A stretch of DNA of 64,000 nucleotides from Mallotus nudiflorus (lineage: Eukaryota > Streptophyta > Magnoliopsida > Malpighiales > Euphorbiaceae). Positions 12,322-24,841 of this stretch are shown in pieces (within the stretch, counting starts at the first letter, position 1; each line of letters starts with the position of its first letter). The notes below the pieces were generated by a model. That model saw only the letters and a list, made by a program, of their open reading frames with translations. It ran no database searches and was not told the DNA's origin. A program made the translations under genes and the position numbers. Where the stretch lies: positions 1,071,501-1,135,500 of the forward strand of contig CANTUR010000145.1 in assembly GCA_947683625.1 (NCBI GenBank), given 5' to 3'.

Positions 12322-15300
12322 TCAAGGAGGAAAGAGATACGGGTAAGAAGCTCGCATCTCAGCTTCAGTCTCCCACGTATGCTCTTCAACTCTATCGCTA
12401 CGCCATAGAACCTTGACCATCGGAATCTGCTTCGATCGCAACTGTCGAACTTGATAATCAACGATCGCCACAGGTTCTTCCACAAACGTCAAATCTTCAG
12501 TTACTTCCACACTGTCGGGTTGCAACACGTGTGAAGGGTCTGAGATATACTTCCTGAACATCGAGATATGAAATACTGGATGCACCTGTGACATACTCGG
12601 AGGCAAATCCAACCGATATGCAACAGTGCCAACTCTCTCCAGAATCTCATACGGTCCAATGTATCTCGGTGCTAACTTACCCTTCCTGCCAAATCTCATC
12701 ACACCCTTCATCGGAGATACTTTCAGAAAAATAAAATCTCTAACCTGAAACTCCACATCTCTGCGCCTAGGATCCGCATAACTCTTCTGTCTACTAACTG
12801 CGGTCTCTAATCTTCGCTTGATCACGGCGACTTTCTCTGCAGCATCCTGAACCATCTCTGGTCCAGTCAAAGCTCTCTCACCAATCTCATCCCAACTCAA
12901 CGGGGATCTACACTTTCTTCCATACAACGCCTCATATGGTGCCATACCAATACTGCTATGGTAGCTGTTATTATATGCAAACTCAACAAGTGGCAAATGA
13001 TCATCCCAACTACCTCCCAAATCCAAGACACACATCCTCAACATATCTTCCAGTGTCTGGATCGTCCTCTCAGACTGACCATCTGTCTGAGGATGAAAAG
13101 CAGTACTGAAATCCAACCTAGTGCCCATCGCTTCCTGCAACTTTTGCCAAAAACGAGAAGTAAACACCGAACCTCTATCTAACACAATGGACACAGGTAC
13201 TCCATGAAGGCATACAATATGCTTCACATACAACTTCGCCAATCTAGTAACTGAATATGTCGCTTTCACAGGCAAGAAATGTGCAGACTTCGTCAATCTG
13301 TCTACGATCACCCAGATGGAATCATATCCATCCTTCGAACGAGGTAAACCGACTACAAAATCCATAGCTATCCTTTCCCACTTCCACTCGGGAATAGGAA
13401 GAGGCTGTAGCTTCCCAGAAGGCTTCTGATGTTCAGCTTTCACTTGCTGACACGTCAAGCACTTAGCAACATAATCAGCAACATCATTCTTCAATCCATC
13501 CCACCAGTATAAATCTCTGATACTGTGGTACATCTTAGTAACACCTGGATGAACGCTGTAAGCTGTAGAATGTGCTTCCTCTAAAATCTCCTCTCTCAAG
13601 TCATCCACATCTGGAACACACAATCTACCACTGATCCACAATACACCATCATCATCGAGTGTGAAATCAGTGAACTTCCCTGCTCTGACATTCTCTGCAA
13701 GCTCTTCCAGAATAGGATCTCGGCTCTGAGCTGCTTTAATCCTATCCCTTAGTACAGATCGTACTTTAAACTGAGCTAGCAGTCCACCTGATCTACTGAT
13801 CTTCATCATCAGACCTTGATCCACCATCAGATGCAATTCCTGGATCAATGGTCTCCTCTCAACATCGATGTGAGCAAGACTACCTGAGGACTTCCTACTC
13901 AAGGCATCTGCTACTACATTAGCTTTACCCGGATGGTAAAGAATCTCGCAATCATAATCCTTCAACAGTTCCAACCATCTTCTCTGCCTCAAATTCAGAT
14001 CTCGCTGTTGAAAAATGTACTTAAGGCTCTTGTGATAAGTAAATATCTCACAAGTCACCCCGCACAGATATTGCCTTCAAATCTTCAGAGCAAAGATCAC
14101 TGCAGCCATCTCAAGATCATGTGTAGGATAGTTCTGCTCATGCTTCTTCAACTGCCTCGAAGCATAGGCTATCACCCTTCCATTCTGCATCAACACACAA
14201 CCAAGACCAATTCTAGAGGCATCACAATAAATTGTGAACTTATCCACACTATTAGGCAAAGCTAATACTGGCACTGTGGTCAACTTCTCCTTCAATAACT
14301 GAAAACTATTCTCACAAGCTTTTGACCACTCGAATCTAACATTCTTTTGAGTCAAGCGAGTCATAGGGGCTGCTATCCTGGAAAAATCCTGCACAAATCG
14401 CCTATAATACCCGGCTAAACCCAGAAAACTTCGAATCTCTATAACAGAAGTAGGTCTAGGCCATTCAGACACTGCCTCAACCTTCTGTGGATCAACCTGA
14501 ATACCTTCTTTAGACACTACGTGTCCAAGAAAAGAAACACTCTCCATCCAAAAATCACACTTCGAGAATTTAGCATAAAGCTGATGATCTCTCAGTGTCT
14601 GTAGTACAATCCTCAAATGATATACGTGCTCTTCCATACTCCTCGAATATACTAGTATATCATCAATGAAGACTACCACAAACTGATCCACATACGGTCT
14701 GAATAATCTGTTCATCAGGTCCATAAAAGCTGCTGGTGCATTAGTCAAACCAAAAGACATCACCAGAAACTCATAATGACCATAACGAGTGCGGAAAGCT
14801 GTCTTAGGAATATCAGCTTCACTAATCCGCAGCTGATGATAACCTGACCTCAAGTCAACTTTAGAAAAGAACTGTGCACCCTGTAGCTGATCAAACAAAT
14901 CATCTATCCTCGGGAGAGGATACTTGTTCTTCACTGTCACCTTATTCAACTCTCTGTAGTTAATGCACAGTCTCAGGGTACCATCCTTCTTCTTCATAAA
15001 CAAGACTGGTGCACCCCAAGGAGAAACACTAGGTCTGATAAAACCCTTATCCAACAACTCTTGCAATTGCTCCTTCAACTCTCTCAACTCTGTAGGAGCC
15101 ATACGATAAGGTGGCACAGATATAGGAGTAGTACCTGGTACCACATCTATACAAAACTCAATCTCTCTATGAGGTGGTAAACCTGGCAACTCCTCGGGAA
15201 AAACATCAGGAAACTCACAAGCAACAGGAACATCTGTGAGTGACAACTTCTCCACTGACGTATCCCTAACCAATGCCAAAAACCCCTGACAACCTTTCCT

Positions 15301-17073
15301 CAACAACTTCCTAGCCATAATAACAGAAATAAGATTCTGAGGTGCTGAACTCCTATCACCAACAAACTTAAAATCTTCTTTACCAGGAATTCTAAAAATC
15401 ACCTCCTTATTCCTGCAATCTACCACGACAAAGTGCTGAGATAACCAATCCATTCCCAGAATAACATCAAACTCCATCACATCCAACAAAATCAAATCAG
15501 CGGGTAATTCTCTATCTCCCACGAGAACTGGACAACCAGAAAGAACAATATCGGCGTCCAAAGAATCACTCAGAGGAGTGGCAACAGACAAAGGAAAAGC
15601 CATCCTCGAAGCTTGCCAACAAGATTTAGAAGCAAAAACAGGAGAAACAAATGAGTGCGTGGCACCCGGATCAAACAAAACCCAAGCATCCAGGTAACAA
15701 ACAGAAAGAATACCTGCCACGACTGCATTAGATGCCTGAGCATCCTGCTGAGTCAGATGAAAAACTCTGGCCTGACCTCGACCTCCCTGTTGACTGGTAG
15801 AAGCCTGGCCAACACCTCTGGCACCTCCTCTAGTACCTCTACCACGACTCTGCTGTGGAACAAACTGAGTGGAACTCTGATGCTGGGCTGGTGGTAACTG
15901 AAATGGCACGGGTGTTGCACTTGCAATCGACTGCTGTGGGAATCGCGGAATCTGCTGCTGTTGATACCCGGAATAAGGACACGATATGGCAAAATGTCCT
16001 GTCTGCTCGCATCTGAAACATGTCAGCGGTGTCAGATAACACGGTCCCTGATGGACTCTACCACAAGTCTGACAAACACTGGCCGCTGATCCAGAACTAC
16101 GACCACTGCTACTGCTCGAAGCACCTGACCCAAATCTGAACGATCTACGCTGACCTCCACGGCCATGTCTACTGCTCCGATGCACTCGCTGCTGCTGTCT
16201 CTGACTCTGCTGAGTCGAACCTCGCTGCTGACTACTCGAACCAACATGAAAACTCGAATATGGAGTAGCCTGCAATCCACTCGACTGAACTCCCAACTGG
16301 TAATAATCAGGCATCGCTCCCTGCCTAACTAATCTTAGCTCGATCTTCTTAGCTAGCTCAATCACAGACTTGAGAGTAAGACCTGCTGTAGGCATACCAG
16401 CAAAAGCTGAACCTAAACCAGTAACGTAGGTAGTAACAGCGAAATACTGATCTCGCATCAGATCCTCAGCATATCTACCCAACCGAAGAAACTCTCGGGT
16501 ATACTCCTCTACAGATTGATCTCCACGAGAAATACTAGTCAAACGGAGACGATAGCTCAAACGAAGAGGCTCTGGATAAAATCTCCTCATGAATCGCTCA
16601 CGAAACTGAGCCCACGTCATCGTCATCATATAGGGCTGGATCATCTGAATGAACCAATCCAAGGCTGGTCCCTCAACAGACAACTCAACGATCATGATCC
16701 TCTGGTACTCGGTATGAGCAGTCCGAGTCCTAGTCTCAATCGCATGCAGAAAATCTAAAGGATCAGAAGTACCATCAAAAGTAATCCTGCCAACTCGGGC
16801 ATAGAACAAAGCTGCCTCAGGGTCAGACATACCCTGCTGATAGGCAGGCTGAACAGGCTGAACAACTGGAGGAACAGGAACATCAAACTCAGGCTCAACA
16901 GGCTCCTCGTCCTGTAACTCTCTCTGCCTACGGTGACCTGCCGCTCCTCGAGGTCTACCTCTGCCACGACCTCTACGTCTAACTGGCTGCTCAGGAGGTA
17001 AAACCTCATCCTGAAAAGACTCATCATCCTCGACCTCAATGACCGGTGGAGCGACACGCGCTCGCCTCCTCAT
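12322..17073 (-). pseudogene. gag-pol polyprotein of the Tekay-type chromovirus, one premature stop
   Basis: A single frame of 1,583 codons is open except for TGA at 14077-14079. Residues in order: basic/acidic N-terminus; gag core ~85-250; two Cys clusters including the zinc knuckle CFRCEQTGHFAISC (352-365); protease motif FDPGATHSF (467-475), with DPG in place of the usual DSG/DTG; RT ~650-830 with FIDDILVYS (802-810); RNase H from ~946 (YCDAS, DLEMAAV); integrase with an H-H-C-C zinc region, then D in AMDFV, D in VLDRG and E in DGQSER; and a C-terminal chromodomain-like segment ending EEHTWETEAEMRASYPYLF. The stop replaces the Trp of the RNase H ALKIWRxYL motif (TGG to TGA). A second lesion follows at residue 1013, where the TDHKSL Asp is Tyr (FTYHKSL, codon TAT at 14035-14037). 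The protein would package, copy and integrate the element; this copy probably depends on others. Confidence 0.95.
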
Positions 17074-17254
17074 TCTGAAAAGACAAACGGAAAGATTTAG
17101 ACAAAACAGACAACGGAGGAATAACGCTGAAAACTACAGCAAGGAATACTTATCAAGACATACTCGAACCTAATACACTGCAGTAGTCCAACAGAAAACA
17201 CAACTTTAAAACTAGGGCCACAACTCACATAACTAAGCCCTGACACAGAACTCT

Positions 17255-17266
17255 GCTCTGATACCA
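17255..17266 (-). other. Primer binding site (initiator tRNA-Met) of the Tekay-type element
   Basis: The minus strand reads TGGTATCAGAGC four bases after the CA end of the 5' LTR. This is the classic complement of the 3' end of plant initiator tRNA-Met. Confidence 0.95.
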
Positions 17267-19742
17267 ACTTTGTCACGACCCAAAACAGGGGCCATGACCG
17301 GCGCTAGGGAACGGGAATTCTTTCAAATCCGGAACCCGTAGCAAGCCTAAAAATAAAATAAAGCATGCCATAATAACAGTAACAGTATAATTTAATATGC
17401 AGCGGAAATAAAAATCATAATATCATAATATCATCCATATCAACTTGATTTAATTCAAAATCTCATCACATAGATATATATAATCTTTAATACAAATCCA
17501 GTTCAATATAATACATCTCTTTAAAATAAAGTACATAAAATCCCATACTTTAATTCACAACTACTGCAGTGTCTAGATAAAATAAATAAGACTCAAGTAA
17601 ACAGTTTACATAAAGAAGCCGGGGCGGAAGAAATCCGGCGTATCGATCTGCTACTGAGGTCTGAAGAAGTTGACTCTCCTAAAAAATAGTCAACGGAGGG
17701 GAGTCAGACCTCACTGAGTGAATTACTATAATATATATACATGCACACTAAATGATAATGCATACAATCAACAGTATATATATATATCTAATATATATAT
17801 ACAGGCAAATACACACAAATGCAGAAAAATCATTTTTTTATAGGTTTTATTGAAAATCATCTTTTATGAAGGATTACATAGAACCCTAGAATATCGCAAC
17901 CTCAAAAAATAGTGTTAAACAACACTCTGGCCATACAGGCTCACTTATTCCAAATATATCCACTTAATCCATTTGGACAGTAGACTGGCCCCGAGACACT
18001 AAGTCAACCGAGCTCCAGCAGTCTGACTGCCAGTGTGATTGGCCCCGAGACACTTGGTCAACCGAGCTCCAGCAATCACACCCAAACCATATCTCACACA
18101 TCAATTAATCATATCCAACCAATATCCACAAATAAGTTAGTATTATAGCCTAAATACTATAGGCGTACCGGTACGTACTCGGTCCTAGTGCTGCCCACTA
18201 GGTAGCACGTTCTATTGATATCCTTCATTCTTAAATATAAAACATTCATTCACAAAAATAAATGATGCATGAATGTAAATGAAATAACAATATAAACCAT
18301 ATATATACCGGAAATATACCAAAAGTAAACCAGGTATATTTCAAGTATATATACGCCAAATAAATCTAGTCAAATCATAAAATAAACTAAAAATATATTT
18401 AAAAAATATTTTAAATATATTTTATTAACAAAACATGTATATAATTTATTATATACCAAAAATAAACCAAAAATATACTTAAATACAAATCACATTATTT
18501 ATGCATTTTAATCAAAGTAAAACATATATTTCTAAATCATGCATCCTAAGCATGTATATATAGTACAGTAACTCACCTAATGCGCTCCACGAGACAGGTC
18601 CGACGGGCCTGGTCCACTAGCCCTTGGTCTCGGCGCAACTAAACAAGAAATAAATAACCGATATCAGAGTAACCCTAATAGAAATCCTAGAATTCAATCT
18701 AGAGTATTAAACACAGAATCGAAAATTAGGGTTCGACTGGATATCACGTTTTACGAGAATTCTACCAAAAATCCGACAGAACCTCCCCTGTAAAACGGAC
18801 ATCTCTCTACTCAAAAGAGTAGAGCCGACCCTGCAAAGAAACACACTTCGAAATACAAGCTCAACACAATCAAAATCCCACGGTCGGACTCCAAACTACA
18901 GTCCACCGACCGGGGTCCACAAACACAGAACATATTCCAAGTATACCAAAAATATCCTCACAACATAGTAATACATCTCATAGGTAGAAATTACATAATT
19001 ATCCTTGAAACACTATAAAAACCGATTAAAACTCATTTTATTAGAAAAACCGTATATTATATATATAATTGAAAATAATTCATGAAAAATAATTTTAATT
19101 AGTTAAAAATACTAAATATTTTGTAGAAATCATTTTTATACCTTAAATAACTATTAAAACCAATTAAATTACATTTTTAGACAATTTAGGATAAAATTAC
19201 CAAAATACCCCTATATATATAAATATACTTAAATTACTTCAAAAATTCACCAAAAATCATACAATTATCCAAAAATTAATTTTCTCAACATATTTATCAA
19301 TAATATCAATAATTAAACTCAATTAACCAATTAAATTCAAATAAAAACACATTTAACCTAATTTTTCCAAAATTCCATAAACTTCAATAATTAAAAATAA
19401 ATACTTAGAAATTCATAAAAATTCCAAATAAATTCCTATAATTCATTTCAACACCTAATTTAACCATAAACTCCAATTTCATAATTTAAATAATTAATTT
19501 CCGAAAATTAGAAAATAATATTAAAATATTCAAAAATACCCAAAAATCCAAAAAATCTCCAAAAATTCTACAAAAATTCATACATGAAGATTAAGCTACT
19601 AGGAACAACATTTGTGAAGGAAGTTTCCATGAATCATCCAATTCAAAGCTCAAAAAAATCGAAAACCCTAATAGGCCGAAATTGACAAATCGAAAACTAA
19701 GCAATTCTAGACCATTTTAGCTCAAACCAAAGCTAGAATCAC

Positions 19743-19748
19743 ACTCAC
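19743..19748 (-). promoter_or_regulatory. Splice-donor-like GTGAGT at end of LTR leader
   Basis: The minus strand reads GAGCTCTGGTGAGTGTG. A TGA that closes the short leader ORF (ending LELW) overlaps the GGTGAGT donor consensus. The other LTR (11504-11509) and the distant solo LTR (28698-28703, opposite strand) keep the same GAGCTC-NNGTGAGTG arrangement. Use as a splice site is inferred. Confidence 0.4.
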
Positions 19749-20058
19749 CAGAGCTCAAGGAGAAGAAAGAGACCGGCGGTGTCGAAAACGGTGGCCGGAA
19801 TCGGCGTAATCGACGGTGGATCGATTTTCGGCTTCTCCGGCCAAAATCGATCTCCCGACGCCGGAAACGGCCTCCTCAGGCGGCGAAATAGGTCGGGGAA
19901 GATGGTGGCACACCAGACGGCACACCCACAGTGAAGGAACGGCACGGCAGCGACTGGAAATGGAGAAGGGAGAATCGGGAGGAAGAAGAAGAAGTCGGGG
20001 GCAAAATGGTAATTTTCTAAACTTTTTGATTTTTGACAAATATATGTATATATATATA

Positions 20059-20065
20059 CTTTATA
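20059..20065 (-). promoter_or_regulatory. TATA box candidate in the Tekay 5' LTR
   Basis: TATAAAG on the minus strand within a TA-rich stretch, followed downstream by a GC-rich segment that is the likely transcript leader. The equivalent arrangement is present in the 3' LTR and in the related solo LTR at 28350-28700. No transcription start was measured. Confidence 0.45.
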
Positions 20066-22856
20066 CTATATATTAAAATAATATTAAATTACACACATCA
20101 AATATACACCACACACATAAAAATATTAATATTTTAATAATTTATACTAAATAAAATTAATTAAATAACAATAAAACAATTAAATACTTAATAAAATATT
20201 AGGGAAATAATAAACCCTAATTAAATAATTATACACACACAGGCTTTATTTAATAATTTAAAAATATGTATGAGTTCATGCAAGTCCGTAAATATATTTA
20301 AAATAATTAATAATACATTGTTTACGTGAAAATTTCCCCGAAAGTGCAAGTCCCGGGAAAATTTTACGTAAAACACTGAAAATAATACACAGTAGTTAAA
20401 ATAGGTTTTAAATACATATCAACTCATAAAAATATCATATAATATACAGAAATTATTAACACTGCATATCCCGGTACAGTGTAAAAAATATTTTAAAAAC
20501 ACGGGATATTACATATTAGTATTAGTATTACTATGTATCATTTGTTCACATGTAGTTACTATACATATATATGTATATATACATACATACAAACATTTAC
20601 ATTAACTAGTAATCATATGTATGTTACAAGGAGAGAGAGAGATTGAGAATTCAGCTGACAACCTATGCTCTATACTTTAACTACCATGCTTTATACTTCA
20701 AAGTGGCCTAAAACTAGGCTTCTCAATCTGTAAAATAATTGCGATTTGATGAGTCGTGACTCAATGAATATAAAAATCAATAAAATTCTAAAGGCTACTT
20801 AAGCAAATAGTTCAATCATCTTATAGAACAAACACAAGGTTCAAATATTGCATATGCATGTGTTTGGGTTCATTTTATTTATTGTGACCTTGCAAGACAA
20901 TACTGCACCTAGGTTCAAGTGAAACAAGTGATAAGTGACAATTGATTTTGCTGGCCAACATATAATAAGTGAATCAGGTGATATCTTTTGATCATTAACC
21001 TTTGCCAAATAATTTGCAATTATTAGTCAAGCTAGTCACAACATCCTCTTATATCCATATGCAAATGTTCAATTGCAATTGTGTAACAAGTAATTACTAT
21101 ATCATAAATTTATCATTTGTTAGATATTCATATAAAAATAAGTAAAACAATCTACAATTTATTAATGCTCATGTAAAAAGGTATAGAGCAACTCAATTAT
21201 AGTTTCATAGAAAATATATTTCATTCAAGCTACAACCATAATTCCACATTCATATTCATATACGCACATAATTTGCATATTAGAATCCAATTGATGCATA
21301 TACTCACCTCCTTGGGTAACAAACAATTTAAACATGATTTATATCATCTTCTTGTACTTCAGCAATATTTTGAGAACCTATAATATAACATGTATTTTTA
21401 ATACCAAAAAGAAAATTGTATTTCTATACTTTTATGCAATGGTTAGCATGTTTTATAGAAATAATGTTATTTGTTGTACTAGAAAGCTAATAACTCTTTA
21501 TATGTAACTCCAAATGATCTAATTCTTTTTTATAATAAAACTAGACTTGAGACTATAACATATCTAAAATCTAGATTAAACTAGGCACTACATGATTTAT
21601 GGTGAATTTTTAAATTCTTCCTTGAAATATGTACATACATACTTTGACCTTACTAGAATTGAGAGTGGATAACTTTCACCACACAACTCTCAATCACTTT
21701 ATTCCATTTTTTTACAAAGCTAAACGCATAGACATACAACATATCCAAAAATTAGCACAATATAAAATTTTCCCAATTAATGGTGAAATTTTGAATTTAG
21801 ACTTGTGTTATGCACTGAAATAGTTTAAGCAAGTCTTAGTCAGTTTAGAATTTCTCAATTTATATAAGTCCAATTGCAAAACCCTTTTTTAAGAAATTTT
21901 TAAACGCATAAAAGAACAACTTTCATGGTTTTTAATTCATCTAATTCAGCCTCTAAGGTCCTCATATTAACTAGGAAATACCAAACTGCCTGCAGACATG
22001 GCAAGCAAAGTCAGCCCCACTCTAAATATTATTTCTTGTTACACACATATTATCTCACCAGACTATTTTAAACGATTTTAGATAACATATAAAGGAACAA
22101 AAATAATGCTTATCACTTTCTCTAAATCAATCTCTAACATCCTCAAAATAACTAATTAACATCAGGTAGCATGTTGGAACTACTACTTAAACTTGTCCTA
22201 AATAAACTTAAATAGAATTTTACATACTTGTTATTTCACAAAACCCTTTTAAAGGCATAAATATGAGACATAAAACCAAAGTTTCATGCTTTTTACTTCC
22301 CTAATTCTTCTTTTATGACCATGAAAACTAGAGTGTAATCTTCTGTTGTAAACTAGAATTTTCAATATGAAAACCATATTCATCTTCAAAATCAATCAAT
22401 CAATTTATTTCATTTTTAATTCTTCCTAATTACCATGATCAATATATTATGAAAGAATAATTATATAAGAAAATAAAATAAAAATCACTTACCTTTGCCA
22501 AATTAAGAAAATCCTAGAATTTTCTCCTTTTATTTTATCCTCTCTTCTTTTGCTTTTTCCTCTCTTCACCTTTCTTTTCTTTTCTCTTTTCTAAGTTCTA
22601 GCCCCCTTTTATTCTTTTTTTTATTGCAAATGTTATTCCCTTTTTAGCCCCTAAACTTACTATTTATTACCTCTAATTATTCTTATATTTATTTCAAGAA
22701 AAATATATCACACAAGTCATGCATTATGTCATATTCTACACTCTCACATATATGATATATTATGCATGTGAAATGCACATGTTCAAATGAGAGATTTCAT
22801 GATGCATATGTTCATATAATACTACTAATGGGTAAAGATAGGGATGTTACAGTATC

Positions 22857-24229
22857 CTAGATGTCAATGATATGCTATTTTATGTATTTTGATATGGTAT
22901 CTTTCCTACTTTTATTTTTACCCCTTTAGTATATTCTCTTTAAATTAATGTGCTTATTTCTTGGAAATTATTGTCAAAATTGTTGTGGTTGATCTTGAAG
23001 CATGCACTTATGATAATGAAGTGATCAAAAAAGCAAAATCTATAAAGAAGTAAGGGCCCAAAAGTTTTCTTAAACATTTGACCAAGATAGGAAAATAGTG
23101 GTAATGTACATTTTACAAATATGAATTTATTTTAATAATGACAATAAAAATAAAGGACTTCAATTCATTGAAATAATAACTCACTCGCACAATGTGCAGG
23201 AATTTATTTAGTTTATTAATGAAGCTAAAGCCATAAATTTAGATACAAAAAAATGTAGTTAGCATAATACAAAAAGAATATTAACTACATAATGCTTTTG
23301 ATAAATTTCAATAATATTGCAAGCTCAAGAATGTTATCCAATCATTTTCCAAAAATATACAAAACATAAATGAATCAGAGAAGATCAACTCAGAAGCCAA
23401 ACTGTAAAATATCCAAAAAAACCAAACTACAGATCCATATATACAACTTTAATTCACTTGCACATTTCATTAAGATTAAAAGATAGCTTTTGAATTAGGA
23501 AAAATTATTACCAAGTTAAACTAAAGAAAAAAATAATAAGAAAGCAAAGGAAATGGCTTAGAATGCTTTTATAAAATCATAATTAGAATGAAACCCTATT
23601 TCACTAGCAACAAAGAAAATAACTAAAAATTATTGAAAAAGCCACCTAGTGAAATTAAGCAATAATTCTAATATTAACTTAGAATGCATTTAGGGTGAAA
23701 GCATTATCATTGCCTAATAACTAAAGAAATGAGGCTCAGAATAAAATAGTTTCAAGCATAGCCATAATGCAACCACATTTCTAATAACTAAAAAAAGCCA
23801 CTTAAGAAACTTAAGCATGCATTCCTTTTACTTTTAAACTAGGGCGGAAGCATCATTATTGCCTTAAGTAACATTTATTGTTGTAACTTAACACAGGCAC
23901 CTCAACAATAGTGGTAATAATTAAGACTGAGGCACAACAGGTTGGTACAAGCAATCAAATGACATATAGTAATAGAAGAATTAGTTAAAGAATAAGTGCA
24001 ATATGAATAATAAAGAATTTGATTAACTGTGGCAAAGAAGGGCCACTGCCCGTTTGTTTAAGATTTGAAAAGAAGAAATAAGAAGAAATATTAGATTGGC
24101 GGGAAACATTGAATAAATAAATAACCAATATAAATAAAATTGAAAATAGAAAAAGCTATAACCTATTTTAAAAGACTTTAAATCCTTCAATGTTTTTTAA
24201 ACAGAAATTATCTAATTTGGCATTCTAAG
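22857..24229. other. AT-rich intergenic DNA
   Basis: No gene found. A weak direct repeat pairs 23639-23722 with 23795-23872 (both start AAGCCAC and run through GAAAGCATTATCATTGCC-like text). Nothing else recognisable. Confidence 0.5.
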
Positions 24230-24629
24230 CCAATCTCGAGTACATACCAAAGCCTCCACAATTTTTAGAGTTAATGAACTCCTAAATACATAAAAAAACA
24301 CAGCCATCAGTACCGAATGTAGACTTAGAAGCCACAGTGGAAATAGGAATAACTAAAACATCTCAAGCCATGTGAGATAGAATAAGGAACTTGTCAGAGT
24401 TTAATTTCCACCATTTGAGGATATCAAAAGATCCCTTATCCTCCATAATAGCCTCACTTAAATAAATATCAATTTCATATCATTTACTGCCCCCCATTCT
24501 AGATTCAAATTTATGCTTCTTTTTTTAGCAGCAACCTACTGAGGGTGCTCTACTATAGGTAGGGGCAGTAAGGGCTTCCACCTCAACATTAGAACTAGTG
24601 GCATTCATATTGCCACTGATATTTTCCAT
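24230..24629 (-). pseudogene. hAT transposase C-terminal remnant
   Basis: On the minus strand an ATG at 24627-24629 opens a short frame (MENISGNMNA...). After stops this runs into YEIDIYLSEA (about 24450-24480) and FDILKWWKLNSDKFLILSHMA (about 24370-24435), then IPISTVAS. This is the conserved hAT dimerisation block, in which an E/D-IDxYL motif is followed by FDILxWWKxNxxxFPxLSxMAxDxLxIPxSTVAS. At least three stops are visible and no intact catalytic core or terminal repeats were found. The ATG-to-C-domain spacing is short, so this may be an internally deleted copy. Confidence 0.75.
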
Positions 24630-24841
24630 CTACAAATATAATAATCGAAGAACACATATGAAATATAATAAGTCAACTGGCACAAGAATAACATTAAAAG
24701 ATCATTCAATTCATAACTAAATAAATTTTTTCAAAATAGTATTCAAATTATAATTTTGTATTTTTGCTTAATAAATAACTAATTATAGTGAGTGATCGAG
24801 ACAGGGAGTAGACCAAGCTTTAAAGCTTAGTCTTTCATAAG

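Larger units (their letters stand above)
9033..20513 (-). mobile_element. Full-length Ty3/gypsy chromovirus, Tekay/Del type, 11.5 kb
   Basis: Both LTRs start TGTCACGACC and end GGGATATTACA. They are flanked by a perfect 5-bp target-site duplication TATTA (9028-9032 and 20514-20518). A PBS complementary to initiator tRNA-Met and a polypurine tract sit at the correct LTR edges for minus-strand transcription. One long gag-pol frame covers 17073-12322. By eye I count about 30 differences between the two ~3.24 kb LTRs, nearly all transitions, so the insertion is recent. Lineage assignment rests on long LTRs, a single gag-pol frame and a chromodomain-like C-terminus. Confidence 0.95.
17271..20513 (-). 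repeat. 5' LTR of the Tekay-type element (3243 bp)
   Basis: Matches the left LTR end to end, with one 1-bp insertion in a T run and roughly 29 substitutions. As the 5' LTR on the minus strand it carries the promoter: a TATAAAG at 20059-20065 lies about 55 bases upstream of the GC-rich leader island (19750-20005), which ends at a GTGAGT donor-like site (19743-19748). Confidence 0.95.
8982..22851. repeat. Old solo LTR split by the Tekay insertion
   Basis: The left piece (8982-9032) begins TGTAACACCC and the right piece (20519-22851) ends GGGATGTTACA, so removing the inserted element gives a ~2.4 kb unit with TG...CA ends. It is flanked by ATATC (8977-8981) and GTATC (22852-22856), a 5-bp duplication with one transition. 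Orientation is probably minus: a pyrimidine-rich tract at 22500-22620 reads on the minus strand as a purine-rich leader like that downstream of TATA in other LTRs here. No internal coding region remains, which suggests LTR-LTR recombination before the Tekay insertion. Confidence 0.6.

Noticed and set aside
15655..16758. Several short ORFs on both strands (for example 15655-15897, 16032-16280, 16516-16758)
   Set aside because: Shadow frames of the gag-pol coding sequence.
23639..23872. Direct repeat as a possible transposon end
   Set aside because: Match is imperfect, short and without inverted termini or duplication.
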